Positions 50,752-59,462 of a DNA stretch of 64,000 bases are shown here, one piece after another. The notes beneath the pieces are model-generated. The model saw only the letters and a list, made by a program, of their open reading frames with translations, ran no database searches and had not been told where the DNA came from. Made by a program: the position numbers and the translations under genes. Source of the DNA: Betaproteobacteria bacterium (GTDB lineage Bacteria > Pseudomonadota > Gammaproteobacteria > Burkholderiales > Casimicrobiaceae); NCBI GenBank assembly GCA_013298145.1, contig JAAFJO010000001.1, positions 372,001 to 436,000 on the forward strand, given 5' to 3'. Position 1 is the first letter of the stretch, and the number at the start of each line of letters is the position of its first letter.

Positions 50752-52251
50752 CTAGCTGAGATAGCGTGCCTCTAGATGAGCACGGAAGTGCGCTGGGTTG
50801 AGCGCTTCGCCGGTAGCCTGCATCACGAGCTCATCGGTTTCGAGCTCGCTTGCCTTGCTCCAGATGTTGTCGCGCAGCCAGTCAAAGATCGGCGCGAGGT
50901 CGCCCTTTGCGATGCGTTCATCCAGGTTAGGATGCAGCTTGCGAATGTTTGCAAAGTATTGCGCGGCGTACATGGCGCCTAAGGTGTAGCTCGGGAAATA
51001 GCCAAACAGCCCGGCGGGCCAATGAATGTCCTGCATTGGCCCATCGGTGAAGTTACCTTTGGTTTCAACGCCTAGATAGCGCGTCATCTTTTCATCCCAA
51101 AGCGCTGGGATGTCTTCAACTTCGATTTCTCCGTCAATCAGTGCACGCTCGATTTCAAATCGAAGGATGATGTGCGCCGGATAGCAGGCTTCATCGGCAT
51201 CAACACGGATAAAGCCGGGTTTCACGCGGGTGTAGAGCAGGGCGAGGTTGTCTGCTGAGAACGCGGGTTGATCGCCTAAGTGCTCACGCACAAGCGGCGC
51301 GATGAGGGAGAGAAACGGTTTAGAACGCCCGAGCTGCATCTCGAATGAAAGTGATTGGCTTTCATGAATCCCCATCGATCGCGCAACCCCCACCGGCTGA
51401 TCAACCAACTGACGCGGCAAATTCTGTTCATAGCGCGCATGTCCCGTTTCATGCACGATGCCCATGAGCGATTGCGCGAAATCATCTTCGCGATAGCGTG
51501 TGGTGATGCGCACGTCTTCCGGTACGCCGCCACAGAAGGGATGCGCGCTCACATCAAGGCGGCCGCCATCGAAATCAAATTGCAGATGTCGCATAACGGC
51601 GAGGCCGAGTGCTTTTTGCTTCTCGGTTGCAAACGGGCCAACGGGTTTGATGACCGAATCGCTCGCCTGCTTCTGCTGCGCTTTGGCAATCAACGCGGGA
51701 AGCCAGGTCTTCACATCGGCAAAGATGGCCTCCACTTTTTTGGAAGTCATCCCCGGCTCATACTGATCCATCAGTGCGTCATACGGTGAAGAGGACTTTT
51801 CTGCGGCCAGCAATCGCGCCTGCTCGCGAGAGAGGCGAACGACTTCTTTCAAATTTGATACGAGGCCTGTCCAATCGTTTGCGGGGCGCTGTTCGCGCCA
51901 AGCATGCTCACACTTTGAACTTGCCAACGACATCGCTTCAACGAGTTTGGCAGGCAGCAGATTCGCGCTTTCCCAGCTTCGACGCATTTCGCGAAGATTG
52001 GCGCGCTCGACGGGTTTGAGGTCTTCCTGCTCAGCGGCTGCGAGCTTGTTCTTTAGGCTCGCATCGGTAAGCAGGTTGTGCATCAGCACACCGAGCTCGG
52101 CCAGTGCAGCAGCGCGCGCTTCGTTGCCTTTTTTGGGCATGATGGCGGAGTGATCCCAGCCAACGATCGAGCCAAGATGTCGAAACCGGTAGAGGCGCGT
52201 AAAAAGTGCGGCGAGTTCTTGATACTGAGAAGCGGCGGCTAGGGCAACCAT
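50752..52251 (-). CDS. Carboxypeptidase Taq-type M32 metallocarboxypeptidase
   Basis: This zinc- or cobalt-dependent carboxypeptidase trims C-terminal residues from peptides in the cytosol. About 499 residues begin YQELAALFTRLYRFRHLGSIVGWD, a family-typical opening. The metal site is HETGHARYEQN (HExxH form with Thr-Gly), and the downstream metal ligand Glu lies in MGIHESQSLSFEMQLGRS. The C-terminal blocks ADEACYPAHIILRFEIERALIDGEIEVEDIPALWDEKM and GPMQDIHWPAGLFGYFPSYTLGAMYAAQ are also diagnostic. ATG 52251 was chosen over TTG 52266. Confidence 0.93.
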   Translation of the reverse strand: MVALAAASQYQELAALFTRLYRFRHLGSIVGWDHSAIMPKKGNEARAAALAELGVLMHNLLTDASLKNKLAAAEQEDLKPVERANLREMRRSWESANLLPAKLVEAMSLASSKCEHAWREQRPANDWTGLVSNLKEVVRLSREQARLLAAEKSSSPYDALMDQYEPGMTSKKVEAIFADVKTWLPALIAKAQQKQASDSVIKPVGPFATEKQKALGLAVMRHLQFDFDGGRLDVSAHPFCGGVPEDVRITTRYREDDFAQSLMGIVHETGHARYEQNLPRQLVDQPVGVARSMGIHESQSLSFEMQLGRSKPFLSLIAPLVREHLGDQPAFSADNLALLYTRVKPGFIRVDADEACYPAHIILRFEIERALIDGEIEVEDIPALWDEKMTRYLGVETKGNFTDGPMQDIHWPAGLFGYFPSYTLGAMYAAQYFANIRKLHPNLDERIAKGDLAPIFDWLRDNIWSKASELETDELVMQATGEALNPAHFRAHLEARYLS

Positions 52252-52529
52252 GGGGATTGAGAGCAACTTTTTGATGAAGCGCGCATCTTATCGAGATGAC
52301 GCGAACATGTTTTCTTCTAAAGGCAATCGCCTTTCGCCGCTGATTTAACGTGGGCGAACCAGCCGTTACGTGTTGTATCGAATCCACATAAAAACAGGGC
52401 TGTCGCCCAATCAAATCGGGCACCCTCTCGAATCGCCAATAGCCTGCGCTACACTCGGTCCACTTTCATTTTGCGGCGCTTGCGACGGCTCGGTCACGGC
52501 GCACATACCTTCCCGCGATAGTTTGTACC

Positions 52530-53948
52530 GTGGCCATCGATTCCCCTTCCTCCCCCTCCGCGCGCACCAAACCGGCTGCGAACGTGGGTGCGCGCGCAAA
52601 ATCGACCGCGCCGCCTGGGCCGCCAGGAAAAGCGCCTTCGAGTGAAAGCGTCACCTCGCTCGCCCGCGTGCAGTCCGCCGCGGCTCGCGCAGTGCTCGCA
52701 GTGTTGGGAGGTGTCAACGCGGATAACTCGCTCGCGAAACAAGATACCAGCGGTTTCGACGGCGCGGCACGCGGCGCACTTGCCGATTTAACGCTCGGCA
52801 GTTTGCGTCATTTGGGCGAGCTGCGAGTGATCGTGCGCGCGTTTGTGCGCGCAAAGCCGGATGCGCTGATTGAGGCGTTGCTTTGGGTCGCGATTTATCA
52901 GCTTTTGTATTCGCGCACGGCATCGCATGTGATCGTGTCGCAAGCGGTCGAAGCCGCGCAGATGATGGACCGCGGTGCAAAAGGCTTTGTGAACGCCGTG
53001 CTTCGCAATGTGCTTCGCGCGCCTGAGGAGGCTAAAGCCAACGCGCTCCTCTCAGACGAAGGGCAATGGAATCATCCGCAGTGGTGGATTGATCGCGTGC
53101 GGCAAGATCATGGCGAGTGGTGGGAAGCCATTCTTCGTGGCGGCAACGGTCACGGACCGCTCACGCTTCGAGTCAACCCGCGGCGCGCAACGCAGGCCGA
53201 CGTGTTGGGCGCCCTAGAGCAAAAAAAGATCGAGGCCGAGGCGCTTGGTGAATCGATGATCGTGGTGAAGCGTCCGCGACCTGTGCACCGCATGCCCGGC
53301 TTTCAAGAGGGTTGGTTTTCTGTTCAGGATGCCGGGGCGCAGCTCGCCGCGCCGCTCCTCAATCCCAAGCCGAATATGCGCGTGCTTGACGCATGTGCGG
53401 CGCCCGGCGGCAAGACCGCGCATTTGCTCGAACAAAGCGATTGCCAATTGCTCGCGCTAGATGTTGACGCCGAGCGCGTCAAAAAGATTAGCGAGAATTT
53501 AACGCGACTGGGCTTACACGCCGACGTGCGCGCGGCGGATGCGCTCGATCTTGCCACTTGGTGGGATCAGCGGCCGTTTGATCGAATCTTGCTTGATGCG
53601 CCTTGCACGGGCTCGGGCGTGGTGCGACGTCATCCGGACGGAAAGTGGCTCAAGCGGGAATCCGACATTGCGCAGCTCGCAAAAATTCAGGCGGCTTTGA
53701 TTGATCGATTGTGGAGCACGCTCGCCGTGGGTGGCCGCATGCTCTATTGCACTTGCTCAATCTTTCGCGAAGAAAATGCGCTGCAGATCGAGGCGGCGCT
53801 GGCACGACACGCCAACATGAAACGGCTGCGTATCGCGCTGCCGGGTGATCCAGCCTCGATTGGCGGCCAACTCTTGCCGGGGGGCAACAAAAAAACTCAC
53901 AACCACGACGGCTTCTTCTACGCACTGCTGGAGAAGATTGCCGTATGA
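52530..53948 (+). CDS. rsmB: 16S rRNA (cytosine967-C5)-methyltransferase RsmB
   Basis: RsmB methylates C967 of 16S rRNA. A long Ala/Pro/Ser-rich N-terminus (about 50 residues, not usual for the family) precedes the NusB-like RNA-binding domain (about 50-180). The Rossmann methyltransferase domain has DACAAPGGKTAHLL for SAM binding, LLDAPCTGSGVVRRHPD with one catalytic Cys, and LYCTCSIFREENA with the other. The start is GTG. Its stop overlaps the DUF4390 start by 4 nt. In many proteobacteria fmt and def precede rsmB; they are absent here. Confidence 0.93.
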   Translation: MAIDSPSSPSARTKPAANVGARAKSTAPPGPPGKAPSSESVTSLARVQSAAARAVLAVLGGVNADNSLAKQDTSGFDGAARGALADLTLGSLRHLGELRVIVRAFVRAKPDALIEALLWVAIYQLLYSRTASHVIVSQAVEAAQMMDRGAKGFVNAVLRNVLRAPEEAKANALLSDEGQWNHPQWWIDRVRQDHGEWWEAILRGGNGHGPLTLRVNPRRATQADVLGALEQKKIEAEALGESMIVVKRPRPVHRMPGFQEGWFSVQDAGAQLAAPLLNPKPNMRVLDACAAPGGKTAHLLEQSDCQLLALDVDAERVKKISENLTRLGLHADVRAADALDLATWWDQRPFDRILLDAPCTGSGVVRRHPDGKWLKRESDIAQLAKIQAALIDRLWSTLAVGGRMLYCTCSIFREENALQIEAALARHANMKRLRIALPGDPASIGGQLLPGGNKKTHNHDGFFYALLEKIAV

Positions 53949-54565
53949 AGCTGCGGTGTGCCTCACGTCTTGTTTGGAGAACACTCGGGCGAGTGAGCCG
54001 CGTGGGAGTGGGCTTTTATCTAGCATTTGCACTCTTCGCCCAATTGCTGTTGGGCAACGCGCCGATTTTTGCTGAGTCGATAAACACCAAAAGTGCGATC
54101 GTGCGCCAAAGCGATGAGGCGTGGGTGATCGACGCCGAGTTTGATTTCACGCTCACCACGCCGCTCGAAACGGCGCTGCTGCGCGGCACGCCGCTTTATT
54201 TCGTGCTCGATACCGAAATCACGCGCTCTCGCTCGTTTTGGTTTGATGAAGCAATCACCACGCGACCGTCGGTTCGCCGCCTAACCTACGTTCCACTGAC
54301 CAGCACCTACCGCGTCGACGCGGGCGGCACCGTCGGCGGTGGTGCGAGCTATTCCTCGCTCGATGAGGCGCTTCGCCAAATCCGAACGCTCAGAGGCCGC
54401 GAGTTAGTCGAGCGGCGGGCGTTGCGAAACGGCGAACGCTACGACGTGTCGCTTCGCCTTCGTCTCGACACCGCGCAATTACCAAAGCCCTTGCAGGTGA
54501 ACACGCTGGTTTCGCGTGAATGGACGTTGGTGTCGGATTGGTACCGCGTGGTGCTCACACCATGA
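53945..54565 (+). CDS. DUF4390 exported protein
   Basis: This is a protein of 206 residues with an N-terminal membrane or signal segment (VGVGFYLAFALFAQLLLGNAPIFAES) and a soluble domain of the DUF4390 family (AEFDFTLTTPLETALLRGTPLYFVLDTEITRSRSFWFDE and PLTSTYRVD). Function is unknown. Its fixed place between rsmB and ntrY in betaproteobacteria, with stop/start overlaps on both sides, suggests a link to the NtrYX sensory pathway. Confidence 0.88.
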   Translation: MKLRCASRLVWRTLGRVSRVGVGFYLAFALFAQLLLGNAPIFAESINTKSAIVRQSDEAWVIDAEFDFTLTTPLETALLRGTPLYFVLDTEITRSRSFWFDEAITTRPSVRRLTYVPLTSTYRVDAGGTVGGGASYSSLDEALRQIRTLRGRELVERRALRNGERYDVSLRLRLDTAQLPKPLQVNTLVSREWTLVSDWYRVVLTP

Positions 54566-56856
54566 GCGCACCAAGCTCACTCAACGCAGCGAGCGAGTCG
54601 CGCGATCCGCCCACCATTGGGCCGGGAAGTGCTGTGCCTTCTGACGATCCGAATGATTTGATTTTGTCGCTCTCGCCGCCGCGATTCATCCGCTGGACTC
54701 GTTGGGTCTTCGCGATCGCAGGCGCGATCCTCGTGACCCTGTTAGCGAGCGCCTCTGCCAATTCAGAGCTGCTCACCCGTCACTACACCACCATTCTCAT
54801 CGCAACCGGTGTGATCGTGATTGGGTTGGCGGGCATGGTGGTTTACCAGGTGGCGGTGTTGCTACGAGCACGGCGGCGCAATGTGTTCGGCGCCAAGATC
54901 ACAACGCGAATGATGATGTTTTTCGCGGTGGTGGCGGTTCTACCCGGCGCGGTTGTTTATTCCGTGTCGGTCGCGTTTTTATCGTCGTCTATCGAGAGCT
55001 TTTTCGACACACGAATCGAAAAAGCGCTTGATGCGGGCTTGCAGCTCGGGCGCACTGCGCTCGCCACGCCACTGAAAGATCTCTCGCGGAAAGCAGAATC
55101 GATGGCGGGCGCAATTTCCGCAGCGGAGCCTACGCAAGCACGCGCCGCACTCGCACTCGCCCGCGAAAACTCTGGCGTGAGTTACGCCGCACTGCTAAGC
55201 ACCAACGGCAGCACTATCGCGCTCGCCACCGAGGCGCGCGATGTGCTCGCGCCCGCGCCACCGACGGCGCTTGAGCTGCGCAGTGTTCGCTCAATGCAGC
55301 CGGTAGCGAATATTGAATCGCAAGGTGAAGCCGGACTCGTGTTGCGAGCGATTGTGCCCGTAGCGTCCACGTCGTTAGCGCCGCCGCGATTGCTGTTGGT
55401 TGGGCAGTTGGTCGCGCCGGCGCTGCGCGAGCAAACCGAGCGAGTTGATGCAGGGTTTCGCGATTATCAAGAGGTTTCGTTTCAGAGAAGCGCATTGAAG
55501 CGCTTGTTCGCCTTCACCCTCACCTTGCTTTTGCTGCTGGCACTGCTCACGGCGCTGTCGCTCGCGAGCGTGTTTTCAGAACGTCTGGCGGGGCCGCTCG
55601 CCGGACTCGCAGCGGGGACGCGCGCGGTTGCGGCGGGTGATTTTTCTCGGCGTCAGCCCGTGGCCGGGCGTGATGAACTTTCGGTACTGGCCCGCTCGTT
55701 TAATCTCATGACGTTGCAGCTCGCCGACGCACGGGAACGCGAAGCTGTGAACCGCTTAGAGATTGAGACCAGCAATCTTTATCTCGAAAACGTGCTCCGT
55801 AATTTAAACGCCGGTGTTTTGGTGTTTACCGATGAGTACGTGCTTCGCGTTGCCAACGCGGCTGCCTCTGTCATTTTGCAAGCGCGCTTGGATGCGCATG
55901 TGGATACGGGTGTTTCGACCTGGCGTGATCTGGATACCAGCGAACCGTCGCTCAAACAATTTTCTGAGCTTATCACCCGTCAATTTGAGCGCGCGGCTGA
56001 TAGCGATTGGCAGCATGAGCAAGAGATCATGATTGGCGGCAATGCGCGTACGCTGATTGTGCGTGGTTCGCGCCGAGTGGTCGCGGATGTTGCTGCACGA
56101 ATTGTTGTGTTTGATGACATCACCGAAGTGCTGCAAGCGCAGCGCGATACCGCATGGGCCGAAGTGGCGCGGCGGCTTGCCCATGAAATAAAAAACCCGC
56201 TCACGCCGATCCAGCTTTCCGCTGAGCGGCTAGAGATGAAGCTCGCAGACCGACTCGCGCCCACCGAAGCAGAGGCGCTCCGAAAGGGCACGCAAACGAT
56301 CGTCAACCAAGTCACGGCGATGAAAAACATGGTGAACGACTTCGCGATCTACGCGCGTAAGCCACGCCCTGGAAGTTTGCAACCGCTCGATGTGGGGGCG
56401 CTCCTGCGCGAAACGCTTGAGCTCTACCAATCCTATGAGGTTGCGGTTGATCTGGATTGGCGAGCCGAAGATGCGACGGTGCGCGGCGAGGCCACACGGC
56501 TGCGCCAAGTGATTCACAACTTGTTGCAAAACGCCGTGGATGCGAGCACGCATCGTAGTGATGGCCGAGTACGCATTGAAGTGCTCAATCGCCAGGCCGC
56601 TGACGGTAGCGGCGAGCTCTGTGTGCGATTCTGCGACAATGGCAATGGTTTTGATGAAACCGTGCGTGCTCGCGCGTTTGAGCCGTACGTGACCACCAAA
56701 CCGAAAGGGACGGGTCTTGGCCTCGCGATCGTTAAAAAAATCGTCGATGAGCATAAGGGGCGGATCTCGCTAGAGAATTCGCCTTCCGGAGGTGCCGTGG
56801 TGACTGTCACGTTGCCGCTTGCACCAGCGCCATCGAGCAGTCAGGAAAAAGGGTAG
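54562..56856 (+). CDS. ntrY: NtrY-type nitrogen/envelope sensor histidine kinase
   Basis: This is a membrane kinase of 764 residues. Two to three N-terminal helices come first, then an extracytoplasmic region, a third helix (FAFTLTLLLLLALLTALSLASVFSE), and a HAMP domain (LAGPLAGLAAGTRAVAAGDFSRRQP). A PAS-like domain precedes HisKA, whose phospho-acceptor His is in WAEVARRLAHEIKNPLTPIQLSAERL. The ATPase part has HNLLQNAVDAS and GTGLGLAIVKKIVDEHKG. The architecture is that of NtrY, the partner of NtrX. ATG 54562 overlaps the DUF4390 stop. Confidence 0.93.
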   Translation: MSAPSSLNAASESRDPPTIGPGSAVPSDDPNDLILSLSPPRFIRWTRWVFAIAGAILVTLLASASANSELLTRHYTTILIATGVIVIGLAGMVVYQVAVLLRARRRNVFGAKITTRMMMFFAVVAVLPGAVVYSVSVAFLSSSIESFFDTRIEKALDAGLQLGRTALATPLKDLSRKAESMAGAISAAEPTQARAALALARENSGVSYAALLSTNGSTIALATEARDVLAPAPPTALELRSVRSMQPVANIESQGEAGLVLRAIVPVASTSLAPPRLLLVGQLVAPALREQTERVDAGFRDYQEVSFQRSALKRLFAFTLTLLLLLALLTALSLASVFSERLAGPLAGLAAGTRAVAAGDFSRRQPVAGRDELSVLARSFNLMTLQLADAREREAVNRLEIETSNLYLENVLRNLNAGVLVFTDEYVLRVANAAASVILQARLDAHVDTGVSTWRDLDTSEPSLKQFSELITRQFERAADSDWQHEQEIMIGGNARTLIVRGSRRVVADVAARIVVFDDITEVLQAQRDTAWAEVARRLAHEIKNPLTPIQLSAERLEMKLADRLAPTEAEALRKGTQTIVNQVTAMKNMVNDFAIYARKPRPGSLQPLDVGALLRETLELYQSYEVAVDLDWRAEDATVRGEATRLRQVIHNLLQNAVDASTHRSDGRVRIEVLNRQAADGSGELCVRFCDNGNGFDETVRARAFEPYVTTKPKGTGLGLAIVKKIVDEHKGRISLENSPSGGAVVTVTLPLAPAPSSSQEKG

Positions 56857-56863
56857 TAGTTAG

Positions 56864-58132
56864 TTGATTACGCCAACCGAGATTCTTGTCGTCGACGATG
56901 AAGTCGGCATCCGCGAACTGTTGAGTGAAATCCTCGAAGACGAGGGTTTTCAAGTTCGCTTAGCGGAGAACGCACAGGCTGCACGCGAGCTGCGCGCGAA
57001 GCACAATCCTGCGCTCGTACTCCTTGATATTTGGATGCCCGATTCCGACGGCGTGACGCTGCTCAAAGAGTGGAAACTTGCTGGGCAACTCACGATGCCG
57101 GTGGTGATGCTCTCTGGGCACGCAACCATTGAAACGGCCGTTGAAGCCACGCGCATTGGCGCGTTTGATTTCCTCGAAAAACCCATCGGTCTGCAGAAGC
57201 TTTTAGCCACCGTTCAGCGCGCGCTTAAGCATGTGCGCGCCAAGCCGAAAGCGTCAATCGATTTGTCAGAGCTGGGCGCGAGCGCGGTGATCGTTGAGCT
57301 GCGTGGCCGCCTTGAAGCGTTGATGAGCGATCTGCGTCCGATCTTGTTGACTGGCGAAGTTGGTGTGGGTTTCACCGAATGTGCACGCGCGCTTCACGAA
57401 CCCAACACACCATGGATTCTGCTCGAGAGTGGTCAGCGTTTAATCAGTAATCCGCTCGAGATTCTTGAAAGCGCCCGAGGCGGCACGCTGTTTTGCAGCG
57501 AAGTGGCGTTGCTTTCGCGCAGTGAGCAGCGCTCGCTCGCCTTCATGTTGGGCAAGATGACGCACTACGGTGTTCGCATCGTATGCGCGAGTTCAGAGCC
57601 GCTAGGGCAGCTCTCGGGTGAAGGGCGTTTTGATCCGGCGCTTTATTCCGCGCTTTCGGCTACAACAGTGGTTGTGCCGCCGCTTCGTGCGCGACGTGCT
57701 GATTTGTCGGGCTTGATTGAGCGGTGTGCGCTTGCCTTTTCGCTCGATGCACCCACCCGACTCACACCCGATGTGCGCGCGCTGCTTGAAGCTGCGCCGT
57801 GGCCCGGCAATTTGATTCAGTTGCAAAGCGTGTTGTCGAGTTTGCTTTTGTCAAACAACGACACCATCACCATTGATCATTTGCAAGCGATTCTTGGCGA
57901 TTTGCAGGAACCCAGCGCGCCGCAGTTGCCACAACTGCCGCCTGAGTTTTTTGAGCTGCCGCTGCGCGAGGCAAGGGAAGCGTTTGAACGCGTTTATTTC
58001 GAAAACTTGTTGGGCCGCGAATCAAGCAATATGAGTCGCGTCGCAGATAAAGCCGGTCTCGAGCGCACCCATCTTTATCGCAAGCTAAAACAACTAAATA
58101 TTCGCTTCCCACGGCGCGCCAGCGCGGAGTAG
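56864..58132 (+). CDS. ntrX: NtrX-type response regulator with a degenerate AAA+ domain
   Basis: The receiver domain (1-120) is intact: Asp55 in LLDIWMPDSDG, the DD pair at 11-12 and Lys in LEKPIG. The middle domain occupies the place of the sigma-54-interaction AAA+ module, but its Walker A reads LLTGEVGVGFTECARA instead of GESGTGKE. No GAFTGA loop is present, and Walker B is GGTLFCSEV. It therefore should neither hydrolyse ATP normally nor remodel sigma-54. A FIS-type HTH closes the protein (SNMSRVADKAGLERTHLYRKLKQLNI). The length of 422 residues is short for NtrX. The start is TTG, 7 nt after ntrY. Confidence 0.9.
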   Translation: MITPTEILVVDDEVGIRELLSEILEDEGFQVRLAENAQAARELRAKHNPALVLLDIWMPDSDGVTLLKEWKLAGQLTMPVVMLSGHATIETAVEATRIGAFDFLEKPIGLQKLLATVQRALKHVRAKPKASIDLSELGASAVIVELRGRLEALMSDLRPILLTGEVGVGFTECARALHEPNTPWILLESGQRLISNPLEILESARGGTLFCSEVALLSRSEQRSLAFMLGKMTHYGVRIVCASSEPLGQLSGEGRFDPALYSALSATTVVVPPLRARRADLSGLIERCALAFSLDAPTRLTPDVRALLEAAPWPGNLIQLQSVLSSLLLSNNDTITIDHLQAILGDLQEPSAPQLPQLPPEFFELPLREAREAFERVYFENLLGRESSNMSRVADKAGLERTHLYRKLKQLNIRFPRRASAE

Positions 58133-58325
58133 CCACTTTTTAAACGCGATTTCGCTATCGTTGATTTCGCGTGGCTTGCCCCGATCTGAGAAGGCTTAGC
58201 TAACAAGCGTTGGTTCGGATTCACACCGCATCGAACGCCTGCGAAACTGATCCAACCCGACAGATCGCTCACCGCGACTCGCGGGAATAGGGCGTCGATC
58301 ACCCCCCAATTTCTTTTCGTTTGTC

Positions 58326-59210
58326 ATGCCGCGTAGCAGTTGGATTTTGTTTCTCGTCCCGGTCGTGATCTGGTCCACCACGTTCTACGCCATTACTTTT
58401 CAGCTAAATAGCGTAACGCCTGAACCTTACTCGGTTGGAGTGAGATTTTTAGTCGCTTCACTCATTGTCTTTATCTATCTGCTGTTGACGAAAAGCAAAG
58501 TCTCGCTGAGTAAATATGATCATGGACTTGCGGCGGCTTCAGGCGTTTTTTCTTATGCCGTGAGCTACGTCCTCACTTACGTTTCAGAACGTGCGACCCC
58601 GTCGGGGCTTGTCGCGATTGCGTTCACATTGATGGTGTTTCTAACGCCTGCATTCGCTCGGGTGGCATACGGCCACGCAATAACGCGCACCACGTGGGTG
58701 GGCGGTAGTTTGGGCGTGCTGGGTGTAATGCTTTGTTTCTTGCCGGGCGCGGTGTCGCAAAGCGAAGGAAAGCTCGCGCTTTGGGCTGTGTTTGCGATGC
58801 TGATTGCGGCGGTGGCGTCCTCGATTGCCGCTGTGGTGTCGATGAAACTCAACGAACGAAAAGTGCCGGTAACCACCTACACCGCATGGGCCATGGCTTA
58901 TGGTGGCAGCGCTGCGATCATTTACGCCCTCTTGTTCGCGCCCCCCTTTGCGCTTGAAACTCGCCTTTCTTTTTGGCTCGCGTTTGTCTACCTTGCAGTG
59001 CTCGGCACAGTGATCACGTTTCTTTGCTACCTTGAGCTCATGCGGCGCGAGGGTTCCGCCAGAGCGATGTACATCGGCGTCTTGTCTCCCGTCGGGGCGC
59101 TACTCGTCTCCATCGCGCTAGAGGGCCTGCGCTTAGACGCCTTGGCATGGGTCGGAATCGGATTTGCGCTGGCGGGCGCGTTTTATACGTTGCGCGGCAA
59201 GTCAACTTGA
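58326..59210 (+). CDS. EamA/DMT-superfamily transporter
   Basis: This is a protein of 294 residues with about ten membrane helices in two EamA repeats. It opens SSWILFLVPVVIWSTTFYAITFQLNSVTPEPYSVGVRFLVASLIVF and ends with AMYIGVLSPVGALLVSIALEGLRLDALAWVGIGFALAGAFYTLRG. The family exports amino acids and related metabolites; the substrate cannot be read from the sequence. It lies directly upstream of dnaA, where rpmH-rnpA is more usual. Confidence 0.88.
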   Translation: MPRSSWILFLVPVVIWSTTFYAITFQLNSVTPEPYSVGVRFLVASLIVFIYLLLTKSKVSLSKYDHGLAAASGVFSYAVSYVLTYVSERATPSGLVAIAFTLMVFLTPAFARVAYGHAITRTTWVGGSLGVLGVMLCFLPGAVSQSEGKLALWAVFAMLIAAVASSIAAVVSMKLNERKVPVTTYTAWAMAYGGSAAIIYALLFAPPFALETRLSFWLAFVYLAVLGTVITFLCYLELMRREGSARAMYIGVLSPVGALLVSIALEGLRLDALAWVGIGFALAGAFYTLRGKST

Positions 59211-59307
59211 AGCGCGCCTCGATTTGGGCTGATTTCGCTTTTTTCTGAGGTAAGTTCTCTGAATACAGGCGTTAACGCGGGAAAGCCATAGCGCGCATCG
59301 AAACCCC

Positions 59308-59348
59308 TGTGGATAAGTTCAGTTTTTGAACCGTTTTCGCGGTAAAAT
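59308..59348 (+). promoter_or_regulatory. dnaA upstream region with perfect DnaA box
   Basis: A consensus DnaA box (TTATCCACA on the minus strand, 59308-59316) lies about 150 nt before the dnaA start. A TAAAAT -10-like hexamer at 59343-59348 sits inside the small palindrome CGGTAAAATTACCG. This fits autoregulation of dnaA by DnaA. Confidence 0.65.
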
Positions 59349-59462
59349 TACCGTCTTGTGTGCGAGCGCTTTTGCACCGTAAATCCTCGCCGGTAACGGC
59401 TTTTTTGAGAGAGTTTTCGCGACATCCTCCACCGCGTGTGAGTGTTGGTCGTGCCCCCCGTT

